From Vibrio ulleungensis (GTDB lineage Bacteria; Pseudomonadota; Gammaproteobacteria; Enterobacterales; Vibrionaceae), in the NCBI RefSeq assembly GCF_016900875.1, contig NZ_JAFEUM010000008.1:62001-126000 (forward strand): a stretch of DNA of 64,000 nt. The letters are read 5' to 3'. Shown one piece after another: positions 26,056 through 34,174 of the stretch. Position 1 is the first letter of the stretch; the number at the start of each line of letters is the position of its first letter. A program made the position numbers and the translations under genes. The notes below the pieces were generated by a model, which searched no databases, was not told where the DNA came from, and worked only from the letters and a program-made list of their open reading frames with translations.

Positions 26056-26085
26056 AAATAAGTGGCTTTGGTCACTTATTTTTTT
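26056..26085 (+). terminator. pomAB terminator
   Basis: AAATAAGTG pairs with CACTTATTT around GCTTTGGT and continues into a T run. Confidence 0.8.
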
Positions 26086-26105
26086 ATCTGCGACCAATTT
26101 GCGTA

Positions 26106-26111
26106 TATAAT
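26106..26111 (+). promoter_or_regulatory. Probable thiI -10 box
   Basis: A perfect TATAAT is followed by GC-rich GCGCGCC, a typical discriminator. No good -35 is visible at 17 bases. It lies 78 bases before the thiI ATG. Confidence 0.5.
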
Positions 26112-26188
26112 GCGCGCCTTAATTTTGAACTACACTGGCTCTATCAGAGTAGAAGTTCTTATTCCTAGCTAATGAAACGGTCGTTGAG

Positions 26189-27637
26189 ATGAAATTTATT
26201 GTAAAGCCACATCCAGAAATTTTTGTGAAAAGTGAATCAGTGCGTAAGCGATTCACTAAAATATTGGAGTGTAACCTTCGAATCATCATTCAGCGCCGTA
26301 CTGAGTCGGTGGCCGTTTTTAACCGTCGCGATCATATAGAAGTCGCAGCACCCGATGCTGAGTACCGCGAGCAGGTTCTAGAAATTTTGACTCGCACACC
26401 AGGTATCCATCACGTTCTCGAAGTTCAGCAGTCAGAGTTTACCGACTTGCATGACATTTTTGAGCAAGTGAATGCACTGTCGGCTTCTAAGCTGGAAAAC
26501 AAAACCTTTGTAGTACGTGCCAAACGTCGCGGAAAACACGACTTCACCTCCATCGAGCTTGAACGCTATGTTGGTGGTGGTCTAAATCAAGCGGTTGAAA
26601 GTGCAAGCGTGAAGCTGAAGAACCCAGATGTGACTATCAACGTTGAAGTTGCTGGTGACAAACTGAATCAAGTGCTTGCACGCCATAAAGGATTGGGTGG
26701 ATTCCCATTAGGAACCCAAGAGGACGTTTTAAGTCTGATTTCTGGTGGTTTTGACTCGGGTGTATCGAGCTACCTACACATTAAACGCGGCTCTAAGACG
26801 CATTTCTTGTTTTTCAACCTTGGCGGTCCTGCGCACGAGATTGGTGTTAAGCAAGTTTCTCACTTCTTGTGGGAAAAATACGGCTCTTCAGCCAAAGTGA
26901 AGTTCATCTCGGTAGACTTCGAACCTGTGGTTGCAGCGATCCTTGAAAACGTCGCCGACGGTCAGATGGGTGTTGTGCTAAAACGTATGTTTATGCGCGC
27001 TGGTGGCATGGTGGCAGAGCGCTTTGGCATCGAAGCATTGGTTACAGGGGAAGCTCTAGGGCAAGTGTCTAGCCAGACTCTGACTAACCTTCGTCACATC
27101 GACACCGTGACCGATACATTAATCTTGCGTCCACTGATCAACTGGGACAAAGAAGACATTATCGATGTCGCTCGTCAAATAGGTACTGAAGATTTTGCCA
27201 AAGTGATGCCAGAGTATTGTGGCGTTATTTCGCGTAAGCCAACGGTTAAAGCGGTGAAAGAAAAGCTTGAAAAGGAAGAGGGTAATTTTGACTTATCTAT
27301 CCTGGAACAAGTTGTCCGTGATGCTCGCATCATGGATATTCGTGATATTGCTAAAGAAAGCCTTGAACAAGCACCAGAAGTGGAACAGGTTCAACAACTT
27401 GAAGACAACGGTATTGTGTTGGATATCCGCAGCCCGGATGAAGAAGATGACAATCCGCTAGAGTTAGAGGGCGTGGACGTGAAGCATATCCCGTTCTTTA
27501 AATTGTCGACTAAATTTGGCGACTTGGATCAGTCGAAGACTTATCTGCTCTACTGCGATCGCGGCGTTATGAGTCGCTTACAAGCGCTGTATCTCAAGGA
27601 GCAGGGCTTTAACAATGTAAAAGTATATCGCCCGTAA
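26189..27637 (+). CDS. thiI: tRNA 4-thiouridine synthase/thiamine thiazole sulfurtransferase
   Basis: ThiI activates U8 of tRNA by adenylation and transfers sulfur to it, and also supplies sulfur to ThiS for thiazole synthesis. The 482-residue protein has the N-terminal ferredoxin-like and THUMP domains (about 60-165), a PP-loop ATP site (SGGFDSGVSSYL, about residues 187-198), and a C-terminal rhodanese domain (about 400-482) with the persulfide Cys in LLYCDRGVMSRLQALYL. The rhodanese extension is present, as in gamma-proteobacteria, so both functions should be intact. A terminator follows. Confidence 0.97.
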   Translation: MKFIVKPHPEIFVKSESVRKRFTKILECNLRIIIQRRTESVAVFNRRDHIEVAAPDAEYREQVLEILTRTPGIHHVLEVQQSEFTDLHDIFEQVNALSASKLENKTFVVRAKRRGKHDFTSIELERYVGGGLNQAVESASVKLKNPDVTINVEVAGDKLNQVLARHKGLGGFPLGTQEDVLSLISGGFDSGVSSYLHIKRGSKTHFLFFNLGGPAHEIGVKQVSHFLWEKYGSSAKVKFISVDFEPVVAAILENVADGQMGVVLKRMFMRAGGMVAERFGIEALVTGEALGQVSSQTLTNLRHIDTVTDTLILRPLINWDKEDIIDVARQIGTEDFAKVMPEYCGVISRKPTVKAVKEKLEKEEGNFDLSILEQVVRDARIMDIRDIAKESLEQAPEVEQVQQLEDNGIVLDIRSPDEEDDNPLELEGVDVKHIPFFKLSTKFGDLDQSKTYLLYCDRGVMSRLQALYLKEQGFNNVKVYRP

Positions 27638-27669
27638 GCGAGCTGTTCTGTACATTGTATCTGCTTTGT

Positions 27670-27699
27670 AAAAGCCTTAGCCTAGCTAAGGCTTTTTTA
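27670..27699 (+). terminator. thiI terminator
   Basis: AAAGCCTTAGC pairs with GCTAAGGCTTT around CTA and runs into six T. Confidence 0.9.
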
Positions 27700-27744
27700 A
27701 TTCTACTTTTTATCCACAAACGAGAATTAAACCAAAAGTAATAG

Positions 27745-27774
27745 CTAAAAAAATACCGCCAAAAAATGGCGGTA
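27745..27774 (-). terminator. gcvB terminator
   Basis: On the minus strand TACCGCC pairs with GGCGGTA around ATTTTTT and is followed by seven T. Confidence 0.9.
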
Positions 27775-27945
27775 TAATAGACAGACAAGTCTTTAAACAG
27801 GAAGTATGTCTCGAACGGTAGGGTTCAAAACAGTTGGTAGAATCTACCTTGCTCGAATAACGAGCGTGCAAACACAACATTGCAATAACTCATCATTTGC
27901 TGATTCAGAGGAATCAAAACAAACCGTTCAGACCAGTATTGCTGG
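27745..27945 (-). ncRNA. gcvB: GcvB small regulatory RNA
   Basis: GcvB is an Hfq-dependent small RNA that represses many amino acid transporter and biosynthesis mRNAs and is activated by GcvA. This minus-strand transcript, about 200 nt, is collinear with enteric GcvB: GU-rich R1 block (GCAATGTTGTGTTTGCAC, 27866-27883), a hairpin GCTCG/CGAGC (27851-27865), a hairpin GGTAGA/TCTACC (27836-27848), the R2 block ACTTCCTGTTTAAAG (27792-27806) and R3-like TTGTCTGTCTATTA, then the terminator. It diverges from gcvA exactly as in E. coli. Promoter TTGAGT-17-TATATT lies at its 5' end. The 5' end is accurate to a few bases only. Confidence 0.9.
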
Positions 27946-27950
27946 GGTGA

Positions 27951-27979
27951 AATATAGAATTTCTATAGCCTGAACTCAA
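27951..27979 (-). promoter_or_regulatory. gcvB promoter
   Basis: On the minus strand TTGAGT (27979-27974) and TATATT (27956-27951) are 17 bases apart, giving a start near 27945. Confidence 0.65.
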
Positions 27980-27988
27980 TCGACAATT

Positions 27989-27994
27989 TATAAT
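27989..27994 (+). promoter_or_regulatory. gcvA -10 box
   Basis: TATAAT 36 bases before the gcvA start. The -35 is poor, which fits a regulated gene. The gcvA and gcvB promoters are back to back, so one bound GcvA could act on both. Confidence 0.55.
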
Positions 27995-28029
27995 GTTTCG
28001 CATAAGAAAAACTAATAGGAACAAAGCGG

Positions 28030-28950
28030 ATGTCTAGGCGCCTACCACCACTTAATTCATTGCGTGTTTTTGAAGCAGCAGCAAGACACCTAAGCTTTAC
28101 ACGAGCAGCTGAAGAGTTGTTCGTTACTCAGGCTGCGGTAAGTCACCAGGTTAAGTCATTAGAAGAATTTCTAGGGCTTAAACTGTTTCGTCGGCGAAAC
28201 CGATCGTTACTGTTAACCGAAGAAGGACAGAGTTACTTCCTGGATATAAAAGATGTGTTTAGCGCACTTTCTGAGGCAACAGACAAGGTTCTAGAGCGCA
28301 GTGAGAAGGGCTCCTTAACCATTAGTCTTCAACCAAGCTTCGCCATTCAGTGGTTGGTCCCTAGGTTAGCCGATTTTAATGCACAACAACCTGACATCGA
28401 TGTTCGAATAAAAGCGGTCGATATGGATGAAGGTTCATTAACCGATGATGTGGATGTTGCCATTTACTATGGCCGTGGAAATTGGCCTGGTGTTAGAGCC
28501 GATAAATTGTATCAAGAGTTTTTGATACCTCTGTGCTCCACAGCGATGCTAAAGGGGAATAAGCCGTTAAACTCGATTGATGACCTTAGCCAACACACAT
28601 TACTGCATGACACATCGCGCAAGCATTGGAAGCAGTTTGCTAAGCAGTTTCAGCTCGATAAGGTCAAAATTAATCAAGGGCCGATTTTTAGCCACTCAAC
28701 GATGGTGCTGCAAGCGGCTATCCACGGTCAAGGTGTGGCGTTATGTAACAACGTACTGGCGCAGCCTGAGATTGATGCTGGGCGGCTAATCGCGCCTTTT
28801 GACGAGCATCTAATCAGTAAGAACGCATTCTATATTGTGTGTCATCCTAATCAGGCCGATATGGGGCGTGTTGCTACGTTTCGTGATTGGATGCTTAGTA
28901 CCGCTGCTAAAGAGTTACAAGCCTTCAGCAGTGAAGAAGAGACGGCCTAG
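28030..28950 (+). CDS. gcvA: LysR-type regulator GcvA of glycine cleavage
   Basis: GcvA controls the glycine cleavage operon and gcvB in response to glycine. The 306-residue protein is nearly identical in its N-terminal DNA-binding domain to E. coli GcvA (SRRLPPLNSLRVFEAAARH, AAEELFVTQAAVSHQVKSLE), followed by a substrate-binding domain with VDVAIYYGRGNWPG, HTLLHDTSRKHW and IFSHSTMVLQAAIHGQGVAL. AGGA lies 11 bases before the ATG. The divergent gcvB RNA strengthens the assignment beyond LysR family level. A perfect inverted repeat spans its stop codon. Confidence 0.95.
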   Translation: MSRRLPPLNSLRVFEAAARHLSFTRAAEELFVTQAAVSHQVKSLEEFLGLKLFRRRNRSLLLTEEGQSYFLDIKDVFSALSEATDKVLERSEKGSLTISLQPSFAIQWLVPRLADFNAQQPDIDVRIKAVDMDEGSLTDDVDVAIYYGRGNWPGVRADKLYQEFLIPLCSTAMLKGNKPLNSIDDLSQHTLLHDTSRKHWKQFAKQFQLDKVKINQGPIFSHSTMVLQAAIHGQGVALCNNVLAQPEIDAGRLIAPFDEHLISKNAFYIVCHPNQADMGRVATFRDWMLSTAAKELQAFSSEEETA

Positions 28951-28978
28951 CCGTATACGGTTTGGATATTAGGCCGTC
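28941..28978 (+). repeat. Inverted repeat spanning the gcvA stop codon
   Basis: GACGGCCTA (28941-28949) and TAGGCCGTC (28970-28978) are perfect complements. Between them lies the palindrome CCGTATACGG (28951-28960). There is no T run, so it is not a standard terminator; it may stabilise the 3' end of the mRNA. Confidence 0.55.
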
Positions 28979-29044
28979 CGTACATGACGGAATGTGCTAT
29001 GCTCCGCCTGTTTATTATTTATCGATTTGTTTAAGAGGTGTGGT

Positions 29045-30133
29045 TTGAAACACTTAATGCTTTATTGTCGCCCCGGTTTTGAAAAAGAGTGTGCTGGAGA
29101 GATCCAAGATAAAGCGACGTCACTCGAAGTGTATGGGTTTCCTCGTATGACGCGTAACAGCGGATATGTGCTGTTTGAATGTTATCAAGATGGGGACGCC
29201 GATAAGCTTGCTAAGCAGGTTGAGTTTCAAACGCTGATTTTTGCACGGCAAATTTTTGCGGTATTAGCTGAGCTTAAAGAGCTGCCTGCTGATGATCGTA
29301 TTAGCCCGATTTTGGATGCACTTTCCGAGCACGATAACATTCCACTGTGTGGCGAGTTACGTGTTGAAACTCCAGACACCAACGAAGCAAAAGAATTGTC
29401 TAAGTTTTGTCGTAAATTTACCGTGCCACTTCGACAAGCGTTGCGCGGTAAATCGGTACTGATGAAAAAAGAGCATGCCAATAAACCTGTCATGCACGCC
29501 TGTTTTGTCGCGTCGGGTCATTGCTTTGTTGGTTACTCGTACAATGGTAATAACTCTGCGTTCGCTATGGGGATCCCAAGACTTAAGTTTCCAGCAGACG
29601 CACCCAGTCGCTCGACGCTTAAATTGGAAGAGGCGTTTCACGTGTTTATACCCAAGTCAGAATGGGATACACGGTTGTCTTCTGGTATGTGGGCCGTCGA
29701 TCTAGGCGCCTGTCCTGGCGGCTGGACTTATCAATTGGTGAAGCGTTCTATGTTTGTTCACGCTATTGATAATGGAATGATGGCAGATAGCTTGATGGAC
29801 ACTGGGCAAGTTAAGCATCATCAGGTTGATGGGTTTAAGTTTGAACCACCTCGTAAGAATGTCACTTGGTTGGTGTGCGATATGATCGAGAAACCATCTC
29901 GCGTTGCTCAGTTGATGGGAGAATGGTTGATTAAAGGTTGGTGTAAAGAAGCGATTTTTAACCTCAAATTGCCAATGAAAGGTCGCTATGAAGAAGTGCT
30001 AGAAGATATCGAAAACTTAAAGATTTTCTTAAAAGAAAACGGCATTAAGTTTACGCTCCAAGCTAAGCACCTATACCACGACCGAGAAGAGATCACGGTC
30101 CATGTGCAGGCGCATACTAAGTTAGGTTGGTAA
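29045..30133 (+). CDS. rlmM: 23S rRNA (cytidine-2'-O-)-methyltransferase M
   Basis: RlmM methylates the ribose of C2498 of 23S rRNA with SAM. The 362-residue protein has an N-terminal THUMP-like region (LMLYCRPGFEKECAGEIQDK), MGIPRLKFPADAPSRSTLKL, and a Rossmann methyltransferase domain with MWAVDLGACPGGWTYQLVKR and KLPMKGRYEEV; the KDKE-type tetrad is expected of this family. The start is TTG at 29045, with AGAGG 6 bases before it, matching the family start (KHLMLYCRPGFE). An in-frame upstream ATG at 28994 would add an unrelated 17-residue segment and is rejected. Confidence 0.95.
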   Translation: MKHLMLYCRPGFEKECAGEIQDKATSLEVYGFPRMTRNSGYVLFECYQDGDADKLAKQVEFQTLIFARQIFAVLAELKELPADDRISPILDALSEHDNIPLCGELRVETPDTNEAKELSKFCRKFTVPLRQALRGKSVLMKKEHANKPVMHACFVASGHCFVGYSYNGNNSAFAMGIPRLKFPADAPSRSTLKLEEAFHVFIPKSEWDTRLSSGMWAVDLGACPGGWTYQLVKRSMFVHAIDNGMMADSLMDTGQVKHHQVDGFKFEPPRKNVTWLVCDMIEKPSRVAQLMGEWLIKGWCKEAIFNLKLPMKGRYEEVLEDIENLKIFLKENGIKFTLQAKHLYHDREEITVHVQAHTKLGW

Positions 30134-30161
30134 TCGTCGTTTCGCTCAGTACATATCGTCT

Positions 30162-30193
30162 AAAGCCGCAGTCATTATGAGTGCGGCTTTTTC
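30162..30193 (+). terminator. rlmM terminator overlapping the end of xni
   Basis: AAAGCCGCA pairs with TGCGGCTTT and is followed by TT. The right arm lies inside the last codons of convergent xni, so the coding sequence of one gene supplies the terminator of the other. Confidence 0.7.
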
Positions 30194-30951
30194 CATCTTA
30201 AATCCTGCAAATTAAACCCAAGCTCAAGGTCTGTATTTAACTGGGCCAGTTCACGGCAAAGCAACGCATGTTGCTGTTGGCCCTCTAACTTTTTCTGGTA
30301 CTTGTTGGGAATATCGGCGTGGCTATAAATGTGTTCGATGTTTTCACATAAACCAAGCAACTCTTGAGCCGCCTTGGGGCCAATACCGGGTACGCCACTT
30401 AGCCCTGTGCCGCTAATGCCTGTTAGTCCCCAATAATCGGTTAACTGAGATACTTTGACGCCAAACTCTTTTTCTACGTAGTTCGCATCTAACCAACGAT
30501 GCTGAAAGTAGTCGCGGATACGCAGGGTAGGCATCAGTAATTGGCAGTAGCCTTTGTCGGTTGAAATAATGGTGACCTGTTGTTGCTGGCTTGCCACTTT
30601 CACCGCCAAGGTTGCGACAAGATCGTCGGCCTCGTCACCGTCAGACAGCAGTGAGTCAATCCCTAACTCCCACCAGGCTTGTTGAATGGCATCGAGGCCA
30701 TTTTGCAGCTCGACAGGCATTGGTTTTCGGTCTTGCTTATAAGCTGGGAATCGTTCGGCCCGCCATCCACGTACCTGTTGGTGATGATCAAAAACCGCAA
30801 TGATGTGACTCGGCTTTGCTTCATCAAAAATTCGATTTAATGTCCGTGAGGTAGTGGTAATGGTTCGTTGAATATCCGCAGGATCCGGCTGCGCTGAGTG
30901 GACGCGGCGGATCAGGTTTAGCGCATCAATTATAACCAGATGTAGTGCCAT
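30175..30951 (-). CDS. xni: Flap endonuclease Xni
   Basis: Xni (ExoIX) is a 5'-flap endonuclease related to the 5' nuclease domain of DNA polymerase I. The 258-residue protein has the PIN-like N-terminus (LVIIDALNLIRRVHSAQ), FDHHQQVRGWR, EADDLVATLA with acidic metal ligands, and the helix-hairpin-helix DYWGLTGISGTGLSGVPGIG. One acidic ligand pair seen in PolA appears altered, as in E. coli Xni, so catalysis relies on fewer metals. The ATG at 30951 lies only 12 bases after the upstream terminator, so expression may need read-through from ppnN. Confidence 0.93.
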   Translation of the reverse strand: MALHLVIIDALNLIRRVHSAQPDPADIQRTITTTSRTLNRIFDEAKPSHIIAVFDHHQQVRGWRAERFPAYKQDRKPMPVELQNGLDAIQQAWWELGIDSLLSDGDEADDLVATLAVKVASQQQQVTIISTDKGYCQLLMPTLRIRDYFQHRWLDANYVEKEFGVKVSQLTDYWGLTGISGTGLSGVPGIGPKAAQELLGLCENIEHIYSHADIPNKYQKKLEGQQQHALLCRELAQLNTDLELGFNLQDLRWKKPHS

Positions 30952-30961
30952 GATTATGTTA

Positions 30962-30986
30962 CGAAAAATGGGGCCGAAGCCCCATT
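30962..30986 (-). terminator. Terminator between ppnN and xni
   Basis: On the minus strand AATGGGGC pairs with GCCCCATT around a TTCG tetraloop and is followed by TTT. UUCG makes the hairpin very stable. Confidence 0.75.
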
Positions 30987-31032
30987 GTATCCTGTTACAG
31001 AGTATTAAGTAAGGATGACTTTAGTGGTGATT

Positions 31033-32388
31033 TTAGGTCTTTACTTTATAACAAGGTGTATAGGTAGAGCCTGGGAGCTTCATACGTTGTTGCTCCACAA
31101 AATCACCCAACAAACGATCCATTTTAGTCATTAGCGATTTGTCGCCATCCAATATAAACGGTCCGTGCTTTTTGATTTCTCTAATGCCTTCAGCTTTAAC
31201 GTTCCCTGCAACAACGCCTGAGAATGCACGGCGCATATTTGCGGCTAAAATTTCAGGCTTTTGCTCCAGATGTAAGTCGAGGTTTGCCATGCTGTCGTGT
31301 GTAGGTTCAAACGGCATTTGAAACTCAGGCTCGATAGTTAATGACCAATTGTAGCTGTAGGAGTCTTCTTTGCTTCTGCGGTGTTCTTTTACTCTAGGCA
31401 TCGCGTTTTTCATGATTTGTGCAGCTTTAGCTGGATCATCAATCACGATTTCGTAAAGACTTGCTGCTTCCTCGCCTAAGGTCTCGCGGATAAAAAGATC
31501 AATGGAGCGGAAATAGGCTTCGCTCTCTTTAGGACCAGTTAACACAATCGGCATGGGTTGATCGCGATTATCTGGGTGAAGCATGATACCTAAAATGTAA
31601 AGCAGCTCTTCGGCCGTGCCTGGGCCACCAGGGAAAATGATAATGCCATGTCCTAGGCGGACAAAGGCTTCCAAGCGTTTTTCAATGTCCGGCATGATGA
31701 TCAATTCATTGACGATCGGGTTTGGCGGTTCAGCGGCAATAATTGAAGGCTCAGTCAGTCCAATGTATCGCGGCTGTGTGTATCGCTGTTTTGCATGACC
31801 AATGGCTGCTCCTTTCATTGGGCCCTCCATCGCTCCTGGTCCGCAACCAGTACATACATTAAGCTCGCGAAGCCCAAGTTCGTTCCCGACTTCTCGCGTG
31901 TACTGATACTCCACCGGATTTATGGAGTGACCACCCCAACAGACAATTAAATTTGGATCGACGCCCATCTTCATTGCGCCTGCATTGCGCAAAATCCGAA
32001 ACACGGTGTTAGTGATATGGACAGCATTGGATAAATTAATCTGAGGGTTGGATTCAATCTGTAAGTTGACATAAATAATGTCTCGTAAAACAGAGAATAA
32101 GTGTTCTTGAATTCCCTTGATGATCACGCCATCCACAAAGGCGTGTGTTGGAGCGTGTGACAGAACCAACTTGACACCTCGCTCGCGTTGCACAACGTCA
32201 ACATCAAAGGATTGGTATTCTTTTAGCAACGCTTCTGAGTCGTCAGTATGGCTACCCGAGTTTAAGACGGCGAGGGTACAATTTCGATAGAGTTGATAGA
32301 GATCGCTGGAGGCGGTTTTTTTGAGACGTTCTACTTCAAGTTGCGAGAGAAGCTCGAGGCTTCCGGCAGGACTAATGCTTGTGATCAT
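31033..32388 (-). CDS. ppnN: Pyrimidine/purine nucleotide 5'-monophosphate nucleosidase
   Basis: PpnN cleaves nucleoside monophosphates to base and ribose 5-phosphate and in E. coli is stimulated by (p)ppGpp. The 451-residue protein matches along its length: an N-terminal regulatory domain (QLEVERLKKTASSDLYQLYR), a central LOG-type domain with CTGCGPGAMEGPMKGAA and IIFPGGPGTAEELLY, and the C-terminal RRAFSGVVAGNV...MKLPGSTYTPCY. ATG at 32388 gives the family start ITSISPAGS. It is downstream of a long hairpin and upstream of xni. Confidence 0.96.
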   Translation of the reverse strand: MITSISPAGSLELLSQLEVERLKKTASSDLYQLYRNCTLAVLNSGSHTDDSEALLKEYQSFDVDVVQRERGVKLVLSHAPTHAFVDGVIIKGIQEHLFSVLRDIIYVNLQIESNPQINLSNAVHITNTVFRILRNAGAMKMGVDPNLIVCWGGHSINPVEYQYTREVGNELGLRELNVCTGCGPGAMEGPMKGAAIGHAKQRYTQPRYIGLTEPSIIAAEPPNPIVNELIIMPDIEKRLEAFVRLGHGIIIFPGGPGTAEELLYILGIMLHPDNRDQPMPIVLTGPKESEAYFRSIDLFIRETLGEEAASLYEIVIDDPAKAAQIMKNAMPRVKEHRRSKEDSYSYNWSLTIEPEFQMPFEPTHDSMANLDLHLEQKPEILAANMRRAFSGVVAGNVKAEGIREIKKHGPFILDGDKSLMTKMDRLLGDFVEQQRMKLPGSTYTPCYKVKT

Positions 32389-32418
32389 AAAGGCACCTTA
32401 TAATTATAGTTATCGCTA

Positions 32419-32453
32419 TTGTTAACTAGGGTTTTGTAACCCTTAGTTAACAA
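32419..32453. repeat. Near-perfect 15-bp hairpin upstream of ppnN
   Basis: TTGTTAACTAGGGTT and AACCCTTAGTTAACAA are complementary apart from one bulged base, around a TTGT loop. It lies between the GGDEF gene and ppnN. Neither strand has a following T run, so it is not a usual terminator. It may be an operator (it contains GTTAAC) or an mRNA-processing or stability element. Confidence 0.6.
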
Positions 32454-32503
32454 TATATGCTAAGTCACTGTTTTATAAAAGTGCAGTATTGAGATAGAGG
32501 CAA

Positions 32504-34057
32504 TTAGAGCCAGTGTATATCGTTTGAGCCTTGTTTTTTAATGGCTGATATTTCTTGTGCCAATCGTTCGATACTTTCTTCCGAAGAATGACTTTCGTGG
32601 AATTGTGTACAAGCGATGGAAGCACTGATCCGAATATCTTGGGTTTTAAATCGAAACGGCAGTGCGGCAATAGAGGTGCGAATGCTCTCTAAAATCGCAC
32701 GGCACTGTTTATGATTTTGATTGCGGATCAAAATTAAAAACTTCTCACCCGTAAATCGGCCAACTTCGCCTATATGGCCGACTTCATCTCTGACTGTACG
32801 GGCAATGATGGTGAGGGCTTTGTCGCCAGCGGTAAAACCAAAGCTGTCGTTGATCTCTTTAAATCGATTAATATCAAGCAGTGCTAAATGAATAGAGCTT
32901 TGCGAGCGGATCCATTTCTGATATTCCACCGCCACAATGTCGATAATGGCAGAGTGGTTGTACAACTGAGTTAATGGATCTTTTTTGGCTCGTTGCTGCT
33001 GATCATCCAATCGGCGACGATAGTCTTGAGTGACATCACTTAATGCAGCCAGTTGTGACTCTGCAAATTGAAGTTGCTCAATTAAATGCTGTTCACGTTG
33101 ACTGGATTGTACAAATCGGTCGGCCAAGTTAGCCAGTTGCTGAACCGTCGGTGTCATGACTTTTTTGGCACCATCTTCCAAAGAGATGGTCAGCTTTTTG
33201 GCTTTACCAACGGTGTCTTGAAGCTCTTGATTAAGCTCCTCGCGCTGAGTTGCTGAAGAGCGTGCTTGCTCTAAACTGTTCTTTGTCGAGGTTTCAATAC
33301 TGGTGAGCGACTCATTCACTTGCGTTAAAAATGTTTCTGAAGTGCGCCTTTCATAATCGGTACCGTCTAAAACAAGCTTTAGTACGCTTAACGTAACTCG
33401 CAGCAGCTCTTCTCCCGAGCAGCCAAGCATCAGTTTGGCTCGAATATCGGCTAGCATTTCTCCTGCATCACCGGCAAAGTCTATTTGGGTGATTAACGTT
33501 TGTAGCTCTTGATTAAGTTGTTTCAGCAGTCCAGTGTCAAAATCAGGGTGTGTTTGCGGAACGCCTTTTTTATGGACGCAGGCCTTTAGACCGCTCTCAT
33601 AGATTTGCAGTAGCCGCGTTGCGGTCGCCACGATATGCCCAGAGCTGTAGTGTGGGCGCGTCATCAATGCGCGCAGGTCTTGTTTTAGATTACGCGGCAG
33701 TATTGGAAAGCGTTGTAAAAACTCGCCACTTTGCTGAACGGTTTCATCGAAATGGTTTTTCTTCTGATGATAGTGCTGTGCATCTTGTCGTAATACATGT
33801 TCAACGATGGCAAGCCTTGCCATGACTTTTGACAAGTCTGAATTATTCTCTAGCTCGACACGCAGCGCAGTTAACTGCTGCTCGGTTTCATCTGACTCGG
33901 TGCGATATTCACCCGCTAGAGTAATGATAAGTCGCTTAAGCGCGGCGGATTCACGTGAGGATTTCAGAGTCGCGTCACGTTGAGCAAGCTTGGCACTTTC
34001 CAACTGCTTACTTAACTTTGCAATCTGCTTTTGGATGTCTGACTCAACAATCCCCAT
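32504..34057 (-). CDS. GGDEF-domain protein with degenerate active site (CdgG-like)
   Basis: The 517-residue protein has no signal peptide or membrane helix. Residues 1-350 are mostly helical with coiled-coil stretches at the start and at about 260-360. Residues 355-517 form a GGDEF domain, starting DPLTQLYNHSAI and containing LLDINRFKEIND. The catalytic motif is TGEKF (about 437-441) instead of GGDEF, and the upstream inhibitory RxxD is GHIG, so neither cyclase activity nor I-site binding of c-di-GMP is likely. By position next to ppnN and queF it corresponds to V. cholerae VC0900 (CdgG), a non-enzymatic GGDEF protein affecting biofilm; that link is inference. Confidence 0.85.
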   Translation of the reverse strand: MGIVESDIQKQIAKLSKQLESAKLAQRDATLKSSRESAALKRLIITLAGEYRTESDETEQQLTALRVELENNSDLSKVMARLAIVEHVLRQDAQHYHQKKNHFDETVQQSGEFLQRFPILPRNLKQDLRALMTRPHYSSGHIVATATRLLQIYESGLKACVHKKGVPQTHPDFDTGLLKQLNQELQTLITQIDFAGDAGEMLADIRAKLMLGCSGEELLRVTLSVLKLVLDGTDYERRTSETFLTQVNESLTSIETSTKNSLEQARSSATQREELNQELQDTVGKAKKLTISLEDGAKKVMTPTVQQLANLADRFVQSSQREQHLIEQLQFAESQLAALSDVTQDYRRRLDDQQQRAKKDPLTQLYNHSAIIDIVAVEYQKWIRSQSSIHLALLDINRFKEINDSFGFTAGDKALTIIARTVRDEVGHIGEVGRFTGEKFLILIRNQNHKQCRAILESIRTSIAALPFRFKTQDIRISASIACTQFHESHSSEESIERLAQEISAIKKQGSNDIHWL

Positions 34058-34174
34058 TACACTGCTATATCCTTGTATTCATCGGTTGTCACACTGGTAG
34101 GAAGATTCAACGTTAGTTGTACTTATTCTACCGCATGCTCAATTGTCTAATAGTATAGGGCAAAGATTATATCG

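Noticed and set aside
26037..26188. TPP riboswitch upstream of thiI
   Set aside because: No CTGAGA or ACCTGA-type thi-box elements in the spacer.
28994..29044. Upstream ATG for rlmM
   Set aside because: The extra 17 residues are Cys-rich and unrelated; the TTG at 29045 has a good ribosome site and matches the family start.
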